This document shows, piece by piece, positions 25,514 through 35,317 of a DNA stretch of 64,000 nt. This DNA comes from Flavobacterium nitrogenifigens (GTDB taxonomy: Bacteria > Bacteroidota > Bacteroidia > Flavobacteriales > Flavobacteriaceae). The translations under genes and the position numbers were made by a program. How positions within the stretch are numbered: position 1 is the first letter of the stretch; each line of letters begins with the position of its first letter. The stretch spans positions 1-64,000 of the forward strand of contig NZ_QJRI01000175.1 of the NCBI RefSeq assembly GCF_003254565.1, written 5' to 3'. The notes beneath the pieces are model-generated. The model had not been told where the DNA came from, searched no databases, and saw nothing but the letters and a program-made list of their open reading frames with translations.

Positions 25514-25686
25514 GCCACAGATTATTAAGATTAGAATGATTTTGTTTCGCGCAGATTTGGCAGATTGAGCAGATTTAATTTAGATTTTTATTAAAAAATA
25601 ATCTGCGAACATCAGCTTAAATCTTTTTAAATCTGCGTGAAATAAATATTTAAAAAAAATCTGTGTTAATCATTTTAATCTGTGGC
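25514..25686. repeat. Large imperfect palindrome of GCCACAGATT type
   Basis: GCCACAGATT at 25514 mirrors AATCTGTGGC ending at 25686. Inside are further mirrored words (CGCAGATT / AATCTGCG, TTTAGATTTTTATT / AATAATCTG). On either side lie words such as CGGATTCACTTCGTG (25461) and AATTCGTGGC (25715). The 406-base gap before the permease gene holds only this element and AT-rich DNA. The middle of the 40.3 kb palindrome belongs to the same family. Confidence 0.75.
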
Positions 25687-25846
25687 AGAAAAAAATAATT
25701 CGAGAAATTAGCGTAATTCGTGGCAAAAAAAACTTCATCGAAAACAAAATCGTTTTATATATTTGAAATCAAGATAATTTTTGCATTATTTGCAAAATAA
25801 AACAAAAAGAATTGAATTAAATTAATTTATAACAGTAAAACATTAT

Positions 25847-27772
25847 ATGGCATTTTCAAGTTTATTCCGAAAGAAAACAGTACAGGATATTCTGAAGCAG
25901 GTTGCACAGAACGAAACAGACGGTCATAATGCCTTAGGGAAACATTTGACAACTAGGGATTTAACGGCTTTTGGAATAGCGGCGATTGTTGGAGCGGGAA
26001 TTTTTAGTACCATCGGAAAAGCCAGTGCAGATGGTGGTCCAGCTGTAATTTTCTTATTCTTATTTACTGCTTTGGCGTGTAGTTTTGCTGCTTTTGCTTA
26101 CGCAGAATTTGCTTCTATGGTTCCAGTTTCAGGAAGTGCTTACACGTACTCTTATGTAGCTTTTGGAGAATTAATTGCCTGGATTATCGGTTGGGCTTTG
26201 ATCATGGAATATGCCGTTGGAAATATAACCGTTGCCATATCGTGGAGTGATTATTTTACGGGACTTCTCCAGAGTGGCGGAATTCATTTGCCGCAATGGA
26301 TTCAGATGGATTACTTAACTGCTTCAAACGGATTTAAAGATGCCGAAGCTTTAATGCGTGGCGGAAAATCATTCGAAAATTTAAGTGTTGCTTTACAACA
26401 GGCTCATACAGCATGGGCGACAGCTCCAACAATAGGATCTTTTCATTTTGTTACTGATATACCAGCTTTATTTATTATTATTTTGATTACAGCTTTGGTT
26501 TACAGAGGAATGAAAGAATCTCGTAATGCTAGTAACTTAATGGTTGTGGTAAAACTTTGCGTGGTTCTTTTAGTTATTGCAGTTGGTGTTTTTTATGTAG
26601 ATACAGCAAACTGGGATCCGTTTGCGCCAAATGGTGTTAGTGGTGTTTTAAAAGGAGTTTCGGCTGTATTCTTTGCTTATATTGGTTTTGATGCTATTTC
26701 AACAACTGCTGAAGAATGTAAAAATCCTCAGAGAGATTTACCACGTGGCATGATGTGGGCCATTATTATTTGTACACTTTTATACATTGCTATTGCTTTA
26801 GTTTTAACAGGAATGGTACAGTATCACGAATTGAATGTGGGCGATCCCCTTGCATTTGTATTCGATAAATTAGACTTGAAATGGATGTCTGGAATTATTG
26901 CTGTGAGTGCAGTAGTGGCTATGGCGAGCGTTTTATTGGTTTTCCAAATGGGACAGCCACGTATCTGGATGAGTATGAGCCGTGATGGTTTATTGCCAAA
27001 GAAATTCTCTACTGTTCACCCAAAATTCAAAACACCTTCTTTCGCTACAATCGTAACAGGATTCGTAGTAGCAATTCCAGCTTTATTTTTGAATTTAACA
27101 ATGGTAACCGATTTATGTAGTATCGGGACTTTATTTGCCTTTGTATTGGTTTGCGCAGGAGTTTTAGTATTGCAGAATAAACCTGAAATTCCGAGAGGGA
27201 AATTTAAAACACCTTATATCAATTCAAAATTCATTTTGCCAGTATTAATGATTGCGGGATTGTATTATGCTTTTGCTTTCAACAACAAAGCGACAATGGC
27301 GTTTATCAATAACGATCCTCAGATTTATGATGCAACTTCAATTGTTACTTCTTTAGATAAATCAGAATCTGAGCAGGTTTTTAAATATTTGGAAAGTATA
27401 GAAGTAAACAATAAAACAGCCGAAACCTCAGATTTAGAACATTTATTAGGACAATATCAAGATGATGAAGCCAAATATGTTGAGGTGGTAAAAGGCCTTC
27501 CAATTGCTGATTCTGCAAAATATGAATCAGGATTTAGCTTATTCAAACACAAAATTCCGATGTGGATATTCTTGTTTGTTTTAGTTGGATTAGCTGTTTG
27601 GGCTTTTAGAAAAAATCTGTCTTTAATTCCGCTTTTAGGATTAATCTGCTGTCTTTATATGATGGCCGAATTAAGCGTTTGGAACTGGATTTATTTTACA
27701 ATTTGGTTAATTATTGGGTTGCTGATTTACTTTACTTACAGTAGAAAAAACAGTAAGCTGAATACTATTTAG
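25847..27772 (+). CDS. APC-superfamily amino acid permease
   Basis: A 641-residue transporter of the cationic amino acid transporter-like APC group. It has about 12 membrane helices, the first with AAIVGAGIFSTIGKAS, and the characteristic FFAYIGFDAISTTAEECKNPQRDLP near residues 276-300. A soluble insertion of about 80 residues (about 480-560; IVTSLDKSESEQVF ... VKGLPIADSAKYESG) precedes the last two helices. Substrate not predicted. It is monocistronic, after a long repeat region. Confidence 0.9.
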   Translation: MAFSSLFRKKTVQDILKQVAQNETDGHNALGKHLTTRDLTAFGIAAIVGAGIFSTIGKASADGGPAVIFLFLFTALACSFAAFAYAEFASMVPVSGSAYTYSYVAFGELIAWIIGWALIMEYAVGNITVAISWSDYFTGLLQSGGIHLPQWIQMDYLTASNGFKDAEALMRGGKSFENLSVALQQAHTAWATAPTIGSFHFVTDIPALFIIILITALVYRGMKESRNASNLMVVVKLCVVLLVIAVGVFYVDTANWDPFAPNGVSGVLKGVSAVFFAYIGFDAISTTAEECKNPQRDLPRGMMWAIIICTLLYIAIALVLTGMVQYHELNVGDPLAFVFDKLDLKWMSGIIAVSAVVAMASVLLVFQMGQPRIWMSMSRDGLLPKKFSTVHPKFKTPSFATIVTGFVVAIPALFLNLTMVTDLCSIGTLFAFVLVCAGVLVLQNKPEIPRGKFKTPYINSKFILPVLMIAGLYYAFAFNNKATMAFINNDPQIYDATSIVTSLDKSESEQVFKYLESIEVNNKTAETSDLEHLLGQYQDDEAKYVEVVKGLPIADSAKYESGFSLFKHKIPMWIFLFVLVGLAVWAFRKNLSLIPLLGLICCLYMMAELSVWNWIYFTIWLIIGLLIYFTYSRKNSKLNTI

Positions 27773-27824
27773 AAGTTTTTTTAAAGACTTAGACATTTAT
27801 TTCTACACTTAATATTAAAATCAT

Positions 27825-28154
27825 TTGAAAAATATCTCGAATAAAAAACTATTCTCAATATTTGCCGTCCTGTTAATATTAGATATAATTGGATTGATTT
27901 TCCAAACACAAAAAACTGGAGCTTATAATTTAAATGGTAGTTATAGTGAAGCTAATAGTGTTGGATTAATTGTAAGTGTTTTGTTCGGAATTGTAATTTC
28001 TTTTCCTTTACTTTTTGCTTTTATAGCTGCTGTAATTGCACTTTTTATGAATAAAGTGCTTTCATACAAAAAAAGATTTATTAGAATATTCTTGTTTATT
28101 TTAGTTATTTTCTATGCACTCTTTTTGGTTCGAATTTTGTTAAATTTTATTTGA
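27825..28154 (+). CDS. Hypothetical small membrane protein (TTG start)
   Basis: A 109-residue protein with three hydrophobic helices (about residues 9-26, 47-75 and 87-108) and a short soluble loop between the first two. No ATG is available near the N-terminus, so translation would begin at TTG 27825. No family recognised. A strong terminator follows 22 bases later. Confidence 0.55.
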   Translation: MKNISNKKLFSIFAVLLILDIIGLIFQTQKTGAYNLNGSYSEANSVGLIVSVLFGIVISFPLLFAFIAAVIALFMNKVLSYKKRFIRIFLFILVIFYALFLVRILLNFI

Positions 28155-28176
28155 GAAAAGTTGAAAATTATATATA

Positions 28177-28209
28177 AAAGCCGTTCTGAGTACTTCAGAA
28201 CGGCTTTTT
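28177..28209 (+). terminator. Intrinsic terminator (AAAGCCGTTCTGA stem)
   Basis: 13-base stem AAAGCCGTTCTGA / TCAGAACGGCTTT with a 5-base loop and a T-run. The same stem recurs at 29404-29439 after the next gene. Confidence 0.92.
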
Positions 28210-28303
28210 GCATTTTTAATATTTCATAGAAATATTCCTATGTTTTAAAAACGCTTTTCCTTAAGTTTGTTTCTAGTGAAATTTTAAATTTAATTAGTAA
28301 TAC

Positions 28304-29398
28304 ATGGGTTTTCTAGATAAAATATTGGGCAAAAAAGAAGCGCCAATACAATCTTATAGTGATTTCTGGAATTGGTTTTCAGGAAATGAAAAAGCGTTTT
28401 TTAAAACCGTTCAAAGCGGAGAAAATATACACCAAGGTTTTTTTGATAAACTAGCTCCAAAACTGGATGAGATTCACGAAGGAATCTATTTTCTTACTGG
28501 AATGTTTGATGATCAGACAGCTGAATTAGTTTTAACGCCAGATGGAGCAATTAGAAACATTTACGCAATTGAAGAATTAGTTGCTAACGCTCCTAAAATT
28601 GAAGGCTGGAAATTTACAGCTCTCAAACCAGCCTCAGATATCAACAATATAGGTATTACGTATCAGGATTTTGAGTTCAGTAAAGAAAACCTGAAATTTT
28701 ATCCTCGCATTCATGAGGGGTATCCAGACGAAATAGATCTGGTAATTGTTTATGATCACTTTGTTGAAGAGAAAAAGTCTAATATAGCTAACGGAGTGTA
28801 TATTTTTCTAGATAATTATTTGGGAGAACTGCATTCTGTAACTTTAATTGATAATTTGGTTGTTACAGGTCCAGAAAATGTTTCTGAAGAATTAATTCCG
28901 ATAGAAAAATTAAAAGATTATTTAATTTGGAGAGAGAAGGAATTTGTTGAGAAATACGAAGGGACACGACATCATACAGAGAATGACAGTTATGCCAATT
29001 TTGAAGGTAAAAAGCAAGATGGTTCAATCGTTTTGGCTTTGATCAATACCACAATTATTGAGTGGGATAAAAAAGCGTCTCATCCTTGGGTTTTTATACT
29101 AGGAATTCCTTTTGATGACTGTGACAACGGCGGATTGCCAGATGAAAAGACATACAAGCTGTTAGAGGAAATCGAAGAAGAAATCATCTATAGTTTGCCG
29201 GATTCTGAAGGTTATTTAAATATCGGAAGAGAAACCGCAAACAATAAAAGAGAAATCTTTTTTGCTTGCAAGGACTTTAGAAAACCTGCCAAAATTGCTG
29301 ACGAGTTAATTAAAAAATACAATGGTGTTTTTGAAATAAGTTACGAAATTTATAAAGACAAATACTGGCAGTCGTTTAGACATTTTGAGCCGAGATAA
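28304..29398 (+). CDS. DUF695-domain protein
   Basis: A 364-residue soluble protein. The N-terminal half (about residues 15-210; SYSDFWNWFSGNEKAFFKTVQ) looks like a separate domain common in stand-alone Bacteroidota proteins. The C-terminal half (about 240-360) matches DUF695 as I recall it (HPWVFILGIPFDDCDNGGLPDEKTYKLLEEIEEEI, then ETANNKREIFFACKDF). No catalytic function is known. It is flanked by two terminators with the same stem, so it is a single-gene unit. Confidence 0.75.
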   Translation: MGFLDKILGKKEAPIQSYSDFWNWFSGNEKAFFKTVQSGENIHQGFFDKLAPKLDEIHEGIYFLTGMFDDQTAELVLTPDGAIRNIYAIEELVANAPKIEGWKFTALKPASDINNIGITYQDFEFSKENLKFYPRIHEGYPDEIDLVIVYDHFVEEKKSNIANGVYIFLDNYLGELHSVTLIDNLVVTGPENVSEELIPIEKLKDYLIWREKEFVEKYEGTRHHTENDSYANFEGKKQDGSIVLALINTTIIEWDKKASHPWVFILGIPFDDCDNGGLPDEKTYKLLEEIEEEIIYSLPDSEGYLNIGRETANNKREIFFACKDFRKPAKIADELIKKYNGVFEISYEIYKDKYWQSFRHFEPR

Positions 29399-29403
29399 AT
29401 TGC

Positions 29404-29439
29404 AAAAGCCGTTCTGGAATTATTCAGAACGGCTTTTTT
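29404..29439 (+). terminator. Intrinsic terminator with same stem as 28177
   Basis: AAAAGCCGTTCTG / CAGAACGGCTTTT, an 8-base loop and a T-run, 6 bases after the stop. It can also act for the opposite-strand GH57 gene, whose stop is at 29463. Confidence 0.92.
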
Positions 29440-29462
29440 ATTGAAATAATAATTTAATAGAT

Positions 29463-32400
29463 TTATTTTTTTACAATCTTTTGCATTGTTTCTGCACCAT
29501 TTTCTAAACGGATGGTAATAAAATATAATCCAGAGCTTAGACGGCTTACATCAATACTGCTTGTATTCGATTTCCCTTCCTGAACAATACTTCCTTGTGC
29601 AGAAATAATAGTGTAATTGCTTATTGCAACAGTTGAATTTACAAGAAGTGTCTGATCTACCGGATTAGGGTATAAACGAACAGCATAGGTTTCCTGCGCT
29701 TCTTCTTTAGTAGCTACATTAATTGCCGTTTTTGCTGTACTTGCTCCCCATGTGTACGAGTAGCCATCAGTTTTACTTAATAGATCTGCAGTTTGATTTG
29801 CAGAACCGCTAGAACCATTGTTGAAAATAAGATTGATTGATGTTGGTCCAGTGATGGTGTATTTGTAAAAACCGTTTGTATCAGATGTCATTGTTACACC
29901 TGGCCAAGTAGCATTAGCGACACTTCCTGACGGAACAGCATTCCAATAATATACTTTTGGAGCAGTAGTCCAAGTTGTTGGAGGTTTAAAATATACTGTA
30001 AGTGTTGGAACTACAGTAAAAGTGTAAGTTTCTGTTTTTACAGCTGATGAAACTCCAGATGTATTGACAACAAAAGCCTTTAAAGTTGTATTAGTGGTAA
30101 AAGCAAAAGATTTACTGCCAATTGCCGATGCAGAGCTTGTAGTAGGAGTTGTACCGTCTAAAGTATAATATAGAGTAGAAGAAGTTTCGTTTGCGGTTAA
30201 AACAACATTGACAGTGGTTCCAGTTGCAAATGTTCCTCCTGGTTTAGAATTCGTAAAATCTGGAGCAATAACAGGACATCTGTTTGCAGGTTCTGCACTT
30301 AGCCAGCCAGAATCGTAATATTTAATTCCTGCTGTAGTACTTAAATCTCCAGTTTTTAGGTTTCCATCATTAAATAATAAATTTGAAGCACTTACTGTTG
30401 ACGGAAAAGTATATTTATACCAATCTCCACAATCTTGCGTCATAGCAACTCCTGGATAAGTTACTGCGGGGGCAGTTCCTGTTGGCGACCAATAATAAAT
30501 TTTAACTGAAGAACTCCAATTGGATGGTTTCTTAAAATATACCGTAAAAGCAGCAGGAGTACTAAAAGTATAGGTTTCTGTTTTTATGGCAGAACTAACT
30601 CCCGCAGCATTCTTGACAAAAGCTTTAAGTGTCGTTGTACTAGTTATTGTAATTGCTTTTGAACCCACCGCAGAAGCAGAAGCTGTAGTGGGATTTGTTC
30701 CATCAATAGTATAATAAATTACAGAAGTGCTTTCGTTTGCTGTTAAAGTCAGATTTAAAGTGGTTCCTGTAGTGAAATTTCCACCTGCTTGCGAGAATGT
30801 GAAATCTGGTGCAACAGAAGGGCATCTGTTTGCTGGTTCAGCGCTTAACCAACCGTTATCATAAAATTTGATTCCACCAGTTGAACTTAAATCGCCTGTT
30901 TTTAGTGAACCATCATTAAACAATAAATTTGAAGCGCTTACTGTCGATGGGAACGTATATTTATACCAATCCCCACAATCTTGAGTCATTGCAACTCCAG
31001 GATAAGTTACCGCAGGAGCTGTTCCCGTTGGTGACCAATAATAAATTTTTACAGCAGAGTTCCAGTTAGATGGTTTTTTGAAATAAACCGTAAATTCTGG
31101 AAGTGCTCCAATAGTATATGTTTTGGTTACAATATCAGATTGATTGCCATCTTTGTCAACAGCAAAAGCTTTAATCGTTGTAGTTTGCGTAATGTTGATT
31201 GTTTTTGTCGACTCCACAACTGGTGAAGCTGTCGTTGGAGTAGAACCGTCAATAGTGTAATATAATTTTGGTTTAGGATCTGTGCTGTCTGTTGCTGTAA
31301 TAGTTACATCTATAGCTGTAGTCGAATTTCCAGCGTCTGGTGTAAAAGCAATTTTTGGCGCAACATCAAGGTTTTTCCCAACCCAAACGTGTTGAATTTT
31401 AGATTTAGTGGTATTTCCTTTTTTATCAGTCACTTCTACATAGTAGTCTAATAATTTTTCTGATATTCCTGCAATTTCAGCAGAATATTGATTTGCAATT
31501 ACATCTGGAAGCATGTATAAATCAGCTTGCGGATTATTGGTAACATTTCCTTTCGGAAAAACTCTTTCTGCCATAGACAATGTTATCCAGCTTCCTACTT
31601 CGCCTCCGCCAGCATAAGTTTCATTTTGATTGGAATTCAGATTGTTTTTTCCGTCAACATCAATTCTATATTTTAATTCTGCCCTTTCAATTCCGCTCAC
31701 ATCATAAGCAAAAGTATATACGGTAAAATCGGCAGAGTTTAAGAAATCTTTGTACGCATAAGGCGCTCCATATCCTTTTTCACCAGGATTATAAGGCCAG
31801 CGCTGCGGAATAAAAACAGATGGTTTTGTTGCATCAACTCCTGGATGTGCATCTAAAGTAGGTTTTGCAAATTGCACGCATCTATTAACAGCAAGAGTGG
31901 TTTTAATTTCTAAATCTTCAGCTAGCCCATAATAAGCATTTCCACTGTCATAGCCAGCCATTAAAAAGTGCCATGCTTTTTCAGCTGGACTTACTGCAGA
32001 GGTCGGATTTACAATTTCGCTCATTCTAAGATTATTGCCTTCCAATTGTTCAGCCATAATTGCGTGGTTTTCTCCAGCAGTTGTTATCGCTTGATTCATC
32101 ATATCTTCAGTCCAGCCATTTGGATTGAATTTTTTGGTAACTGGATCAAAGAAAGGCCAAAGCCAATTGGTGAACTGCGGATGTCCAAAATCTCCATCTG
32201 CGTTTACCCACGCGCCGTCTTCAACGTGTACAACCGCCGATTCTGGAACAGGATTGTCATATAAATATTGTGGAATTGTAGTTGCAATGTTTCCATTAGC
32301 AGACGATGCATGAGAAAATCCCGTCACCGATTCGTTGTAATAAGACGATCCACCGCCCCAAGCATTATCACCATCATGAGCAAATAATACCAGTGGAGGT

Positions 32401-33392
32401 CGAGGTGAAGTCGATGCTTTTGCCACAATTGGAGCAATTAATGAAGTGCCTATTGTAGCATATCCATCTTCGTAACTTTCATAATCAGCCATTGGAACTA
32501 CAGTAATCTTATATTCTTGAGCAGTTTCAGGATCAACATATTTGGCTTTATAGGGAAGATAAGAATAAGGTACGGCAAACTGTCCGCCACGGGCATCTTT
32601 TTGCGCAGAGAACCAAGTTCCTCCAAGAGTTTCTACCTGATCTGCCTTATTTGGAAGATCACACATGCTTCCGCCAGAGCCATATTTTATAGGGTAGTCG
32701 GCCAAAGTTCTTGATAGATGACTGTTGGCGATTACAGACCATTCAATACCGCATTCAGCTAAAGTTTTTATAATTCTTTCAGAAAAAGCACATTCAGCAG
32801 GCCAATATCCTTTAGAATCATGAGTTCCAAATAATTGAGCGCTATAATATTGATGCGCTTTTATTTCTTTCTTCAAAGCCTCGTCGCTTAACAAAGGAGA
32901 AAGCGCATGATGCATTGTAAAAGAAACTACTTCCATTCGAGAAAATCCGCCAGAAGTTTTCCAAGCTTTTGCGTCTTTGATATTCTGTGTCCAAGAATTC
33001 GAATAGCCCCATTGATTTGCTTGTGCCAATTCATTAACGTTTTCCATCAAAGAGCCACCATAGGTTATTTGTGCGCCAGCTTTGCTTAAATCACGAATAG
33101 AATTAATAGCATTTTTTGGTGCAAATTGATAAGCGGCAACCCGATCGCCTGCTCCAAAAATTTCTTCAAGATTGTTTGTTGGGTGAGCCAATCCGTTTTT
33201 GTCGTTATTGGCACCTGAGACTTTTAAGTCTTGAGATTCTTTTACGATTTGGTATCGATTTGGATTTTTCTTACTTATATCTCCCCAATAAGTCGGTTGA
33301 TGCAGATGCCATAAGTAAGAAGTATGCACCTGTGCTTGCAGAAAAGCAAGGGGAATGCACAAGGCATAAAACAAGAGTAGGTTTTTCTTCAT
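29463..33392 (-). CDS. T9SS-exported GH57 glycosidase with repeated starch-binding and HEX_C-type modules
   Basis: A 1309-residue secreted enzyme. Signal peptide, residues 1-20. GH57 region about 21-660, with the N-terminal HTSYLWHLHQPTYW, the nucleophile-type motif GYWPAECAFS and VLFAHDGDNAWGG as the likely acid. Three chitobiase C-terminal-like repeats with YYTIDGSTPTTAS (about 670-765, 860-945, 1035-1125) alternate with three CBM26-like repeats (VYFKKPSNW ... VKIYYWSPTG ... PGVAMTQDCGDWYKYTF; about 768-850, 948-1030, 1132-1215). The first two are almost identical. The C-terminal type IX sorting domain (about 1238-1309) is LYPNPVDQTLLVNS ... GLYFITIRLENGAETMQKIVKK. It probably degrades alpha-glucan at the cell surface or outside the cell. 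No starch-utilisation partners are adjacent. Confidence 0.92.
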   Translation of the reverse strand: MKKNLLLFYALCIPLAFLQAQVHTSYLWHLHQPTYWGDISKKNPNRYQIVKESQDLKVSGANNDKNGLAHPTNNLEEIFGAGDRVAAYQFAPKNAINSIRDLSKAGAQITYGGSLMENVNELAQANQWGYSNSWTQNIKDAKAWKTSGGFSRMEVVSFTMHHALSPLLSDEALKKEIKAHQYYSAQLFGTHDSKGYWPAECAFSERIIKTLAECGIEWSVIANSHLSRTLADYPIKYGSGGSMCDLPNKADQVETLGGTWFSAQKDARGGQFAVPYSYLPYKAKYVDPETAQEYKITVVPMADYESYEDGYATIGTSLIAPIVAKASTSPRPPLVLFAHDGDNAWGGGSSYYNESVTGFSHASSANGNIATTIPQYLYDNPVPESAVVHVEDGAWVNADGDFGHPQFTNWLWPFFDPVTKKFNPNGWTEDMMNQAITTAGENHAIMAEQLEGNNLRMSEIVNPTSAVSPAEKAWHFLMAGYDSGNAYYGLAEDLEIKTTLAVNRCVQFAKPTLDAHPGVDATKPSVFIPQRWPYNPGEKGYGAPYAYKDFLNSADFTVYTFAYDVSGIERAELKYRIDVDGKNNLNSNQNETYAGGGEVGSWITLSMAERVFPKGNVTNNPQADLYMLPDVIANQYSAEIAGISEKLLDYYVEVTDKKGNTTKSKIQHVWVGKNLDVAPKIAFTPDAGNSTTAIDVTITATDSTDPKPKLYYTIDGSTPTTASPVVESTKTINITQTTTIKAFAVDKDGNQSDIVTKTYTIGALPEFTVYFKKPSNWNSAVKIYYWSPTGTAPAVTYPGVAMTQDCGDWYKYTFPSTVSASNLLFNDGSLKTGDLSSTGGIKFYDNGWLSAEPANRCPSVAPDFTFSQAGGNFTTGTTLNLTLTANESTSVIYYTIDGTNPTTASASAVGSKAITITSTTTLKAFVKNAAGVSSAIKTETYTFSTPAAFTVYFKKPSNWSSSVKIYYWSPTGTAPAVTYPGVAMTQDCGDWYKYTFPSTVSASNLLFNDGNLKTGDLSTTAGIKYYDSGWLSAEPANRCPVIAPDFTNSKPGGTFATGTTVNVVLTANETSSTLYYTLDGTTPTTSSASAIGSKSFAFTTNTTLKAFVVNTSGVSSAVKTETYTFTVVPTLTVYFKPPTTWTTAPKVYYWNAVPSGSVANATWPGVTMTSDTNGFYKYTITGPTSINLIFNNGSSGSANQTADLLSKTDGYSYTWGASTAKTAINVATKEEAQETYAVRLYPNPVDQTLLVNSTVAISNYTIISAQGSIVQEGKSNTSSIDVSRLSSGLYFITIRLENGAETMQKIVKK

Positions 33393-33683
33393 AATTTTAG
33401 TTTAGTTGGTTAAATGGTTAAATTTCTGATAAAAGTATATTTTATTAACACTTAAAATACCTAATGATTTGAAATTCAATTACTACAACGTTTTAGTGTT
33501 TAAAACTTTTTTAGAAATAATGAGTTAAAAAACATTAATCGTAAAATTTGTTATTTTTTAATATGAAATTGATATTTATAAATTTTAAATGATTGTAAAT
33601 GAGTGTTTTTAGCAAATAAAAAAATCCGCTCAGAGAAAATCTCCAGCGGATCCAAAACAATCTAAAAAAAATGTGCAAATTTA
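33393..33683. other. AT-rich spacer upstream of GH57
   Basis: 290 bases of very AT-rich DNA. It contains the terminator of the PLP-enzyme gene (33617-33653) and must hold the GH57 promoter, but I see no clear TAnnTTTG at a sensible distance from 33392. Confidence 0.5.
33617..33653 (-). terminator. Terminator of the PLP-enzyme gene
   Basis: On the minus strand ATCCGCT / AGCGGAT, extended by an inner GGAGA / TCTCT pairing, runs into seven T. It lies about 30 bases after the stop at 33684. Confidence 0.8.
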
Positions 33684-34907
33684 TTAATAGAGTGATGTTT
33701 CTTTTTTTAAGATTCCAAGCTCTTTCATACAAGCCTTCATCATTTCATAAGTACGTTGGATATCATTATCTAAGCCAATAGAGAAACGAATTAAGCCATC
33801 TGTTAATCCCATTTCTTTCTGTTCTTCTAACGGAATCTCACTAGAAGTCGAAGTTCCAGGCGCACTGAACAATGTTTTATAAAAACCTAAGCTTACTGCT
33901 AGATATCCTAAGTTTCGTTCTTGCATTAATTCCATTAGTTCATTGGCTTTTTGCAAAGAACCTACGTCAATTGTCAGCATTCCGCCAAAACCATATTCTG
34001 GATTAATCATCGTTTTATATAATTCATGACTCGGGTGACTTTTCAATCCCGGATAAACCGTTTTTAAACCGTCTTTTTCAAACTGATCCGCCAAATAATG
34101 TGCATTATGGCTGTGCTGTTTAATTCTAATATGAAGTGTTCGAAGGTTTTTCATCACACTTGCAGAACGCAAACTGTCCATTGTTGGACCTAAAAGCATG
34201 CTTGCTCCAGAATTTACATTTTTCAGAGAATTGATAAATTCTTTAGAAGCGCAAGTTACACCGCCAACCGTATCGCTACTTCCGTTAATGTATTTTGTCA
34301 AACTATGAATCACGATATCAGCACCCAATTTTGCAGGAGAAACCGATAATGGCGAAAACGTATTATCGACAACTAATTTTAAATTGTGCTTTTTAGCAAT
34401 TTCTGCCAAGCCAGCAATATTGGCAACTTCCAAAAGAGGGTTACTAACCGTTTCGCAATACAAAACTTTAGTTTTAGGAGTAATCGCAGCTTCAACAACA
34501 TTCAATTTTGTAATATCAACAAAACTTGTTTCAATTCCGAATCTTGGTGTAAAGTTTTTCAAGAAAGCATAAGTTCCGCCATAAATCGTTCGGCTCGAAA
34601 CGATATGATCGCCCGCACCGCACAATTGCAATAAAGTAGGCGTAATCGCTCCCATTCCCGAAGCCGAAACGTTTGCTGTTTCCGTTCCTTCCATCGCCGC
34701 CAAAGCCTGATCTAAGTATAAATTGCTTGGAGATGAATGACGCGAATATAAATAACAGCCTTCCATATTGCCTTCAAAAGTATCAAACATGGTTTTAGCC
34801 GAAAGAAAAGTATAAGTCGAAGAATCAGAAATCGACGGATTTACACCGCCAAATTCACCAAAATATTGCAAATCTTGAATTTTATCTGCTGGGTTGAAGT
34901 TTTTCAT
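33684..34907 (-). CDS. Trans-sulfuration-family PLP enzyme (Cys/Met metabolism)
   Basis: A 407-residue member of the cystathionine gamma-synthase/lyase/methionine gamma-lyase family. It has YSRHSSPSNLYLDQALAAMEGTE (phosphate and substrate contacts), the PLP lysine in HSLTKYINGSSDTVGG (about residue 209) and DNTFSPLSVSP. In methionine gamma-lyases the TLYGCT segment carries a catalytic cysteine. Here it reads TIYGGTYAF, with Gly, so that activity is doubtful and a lyase or synthase role is more likely. The start at 34907 (MKNFNPADK) is preferred. An Lrp-type regulator is divergent 410 bases away. Confidence 0.88.
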   Translation of the reverse strand: MKNFNPADKIQDLQYFGEFGGVNPSISDSSTYTFLSAKTMFDTFEGNMEGCYLYSRHSSPSNLYLDQALAAMEGTETANVSASGMGAITPTLLQLCGAGDHIVSSRTIYGGTYAFLKNFTPRFGIETSFVDITKLNVVEAAITPKTKVLYCETVSNPLLEVANIAGLAEIAKKHNLKLVVDNTFSPLSVSPAKLGADIVIHSLTKYINGSSDTVGGVTCASKEFINSLKNVNSGASMLLGPTMDSLRSASVMKNLRTLHIRIKQHSHNAHYLADQFEKDGLKTVYPGLKSHPSHELYKTMINPEYGFGGMLTIDVGSLQKANELMELMQERNLGYLAVSLGFYKTLFSAPGTSTSSEIPLEEQKEMGLTDGLIRFSIGLDNDIQRTYEMMKACMKELGILKKETSLY

Positions 34908-34964
34908 TATAGTTAGTTTCAAGTTTTTATTTGTTTCAAGTTTTTTGAGCCTTGTATTGATTTT

Positions 34965-35116
34965 TAGAAGCTATTTCCTGCTTTCCGTTTCAAGTCCTCA
35001 TAAAAAATGCAAAGTTTCTAATGTTCTAAAAAGAGCTTCCGTTGGTCGCTTTTTTAGAACAAGAAACTTATGCCTTTTTTACTCCGGGCTTTCCACTTCA
35101 ATCAGGGCTAGGACAC
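34965..35116 (-). ncRNA. Putative structured RNA element, copy 2 (long form)
   Basis: On the minus strand it begins GTGTCCTAGCCCTGAT and TGAAGTGG (35116 downward) and ends GGAAAGCAGGAAATAGCTTCT (to 34965). These match the two ends of the element at 21324-21405. The middle differs: it is about 100 bases long and contains the pairing TTGTTCTAAAAA / TTTTTAGAACA around 35024-35062. It lies in the leader of, or just upstream of, the PLP-enzyme gene, 57 bases from its ATG. Confidence 0.58.
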
Positions 35117-35317
35117 TCGTTTTCAAAAGAAATTCTATCCAAAATAAGGTTTAATAAGAAAATTAATCAACTATAAAATGAAAAATTAGATTTTAAAACT
35201 ATAAAAATATATTTGTACTGATTTTTAATCTAAATTTGATGTAAAAAGCACAGTTGAATAGATTTTCTTTCTTTTGTGATAAACTATCAACCATCAACCA
35301 AAAACCATCAACTAAAA

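Noticed and set aside
29900..31130. Long direct DNA repeats that could be a mobile element
   Set aside because: They fall in frame inside the GH57 gene and encode its duplicated carbohydrate-binding and HEX_C-like modules.
34965..35116. SAM riboswitch upstream of a sulfur amino-acid gene
   Set aside because: The conserved ends match an element downstream of an unrelated hypothetical gene (21324-21405), and no SAM-aptamer core could be recognised.
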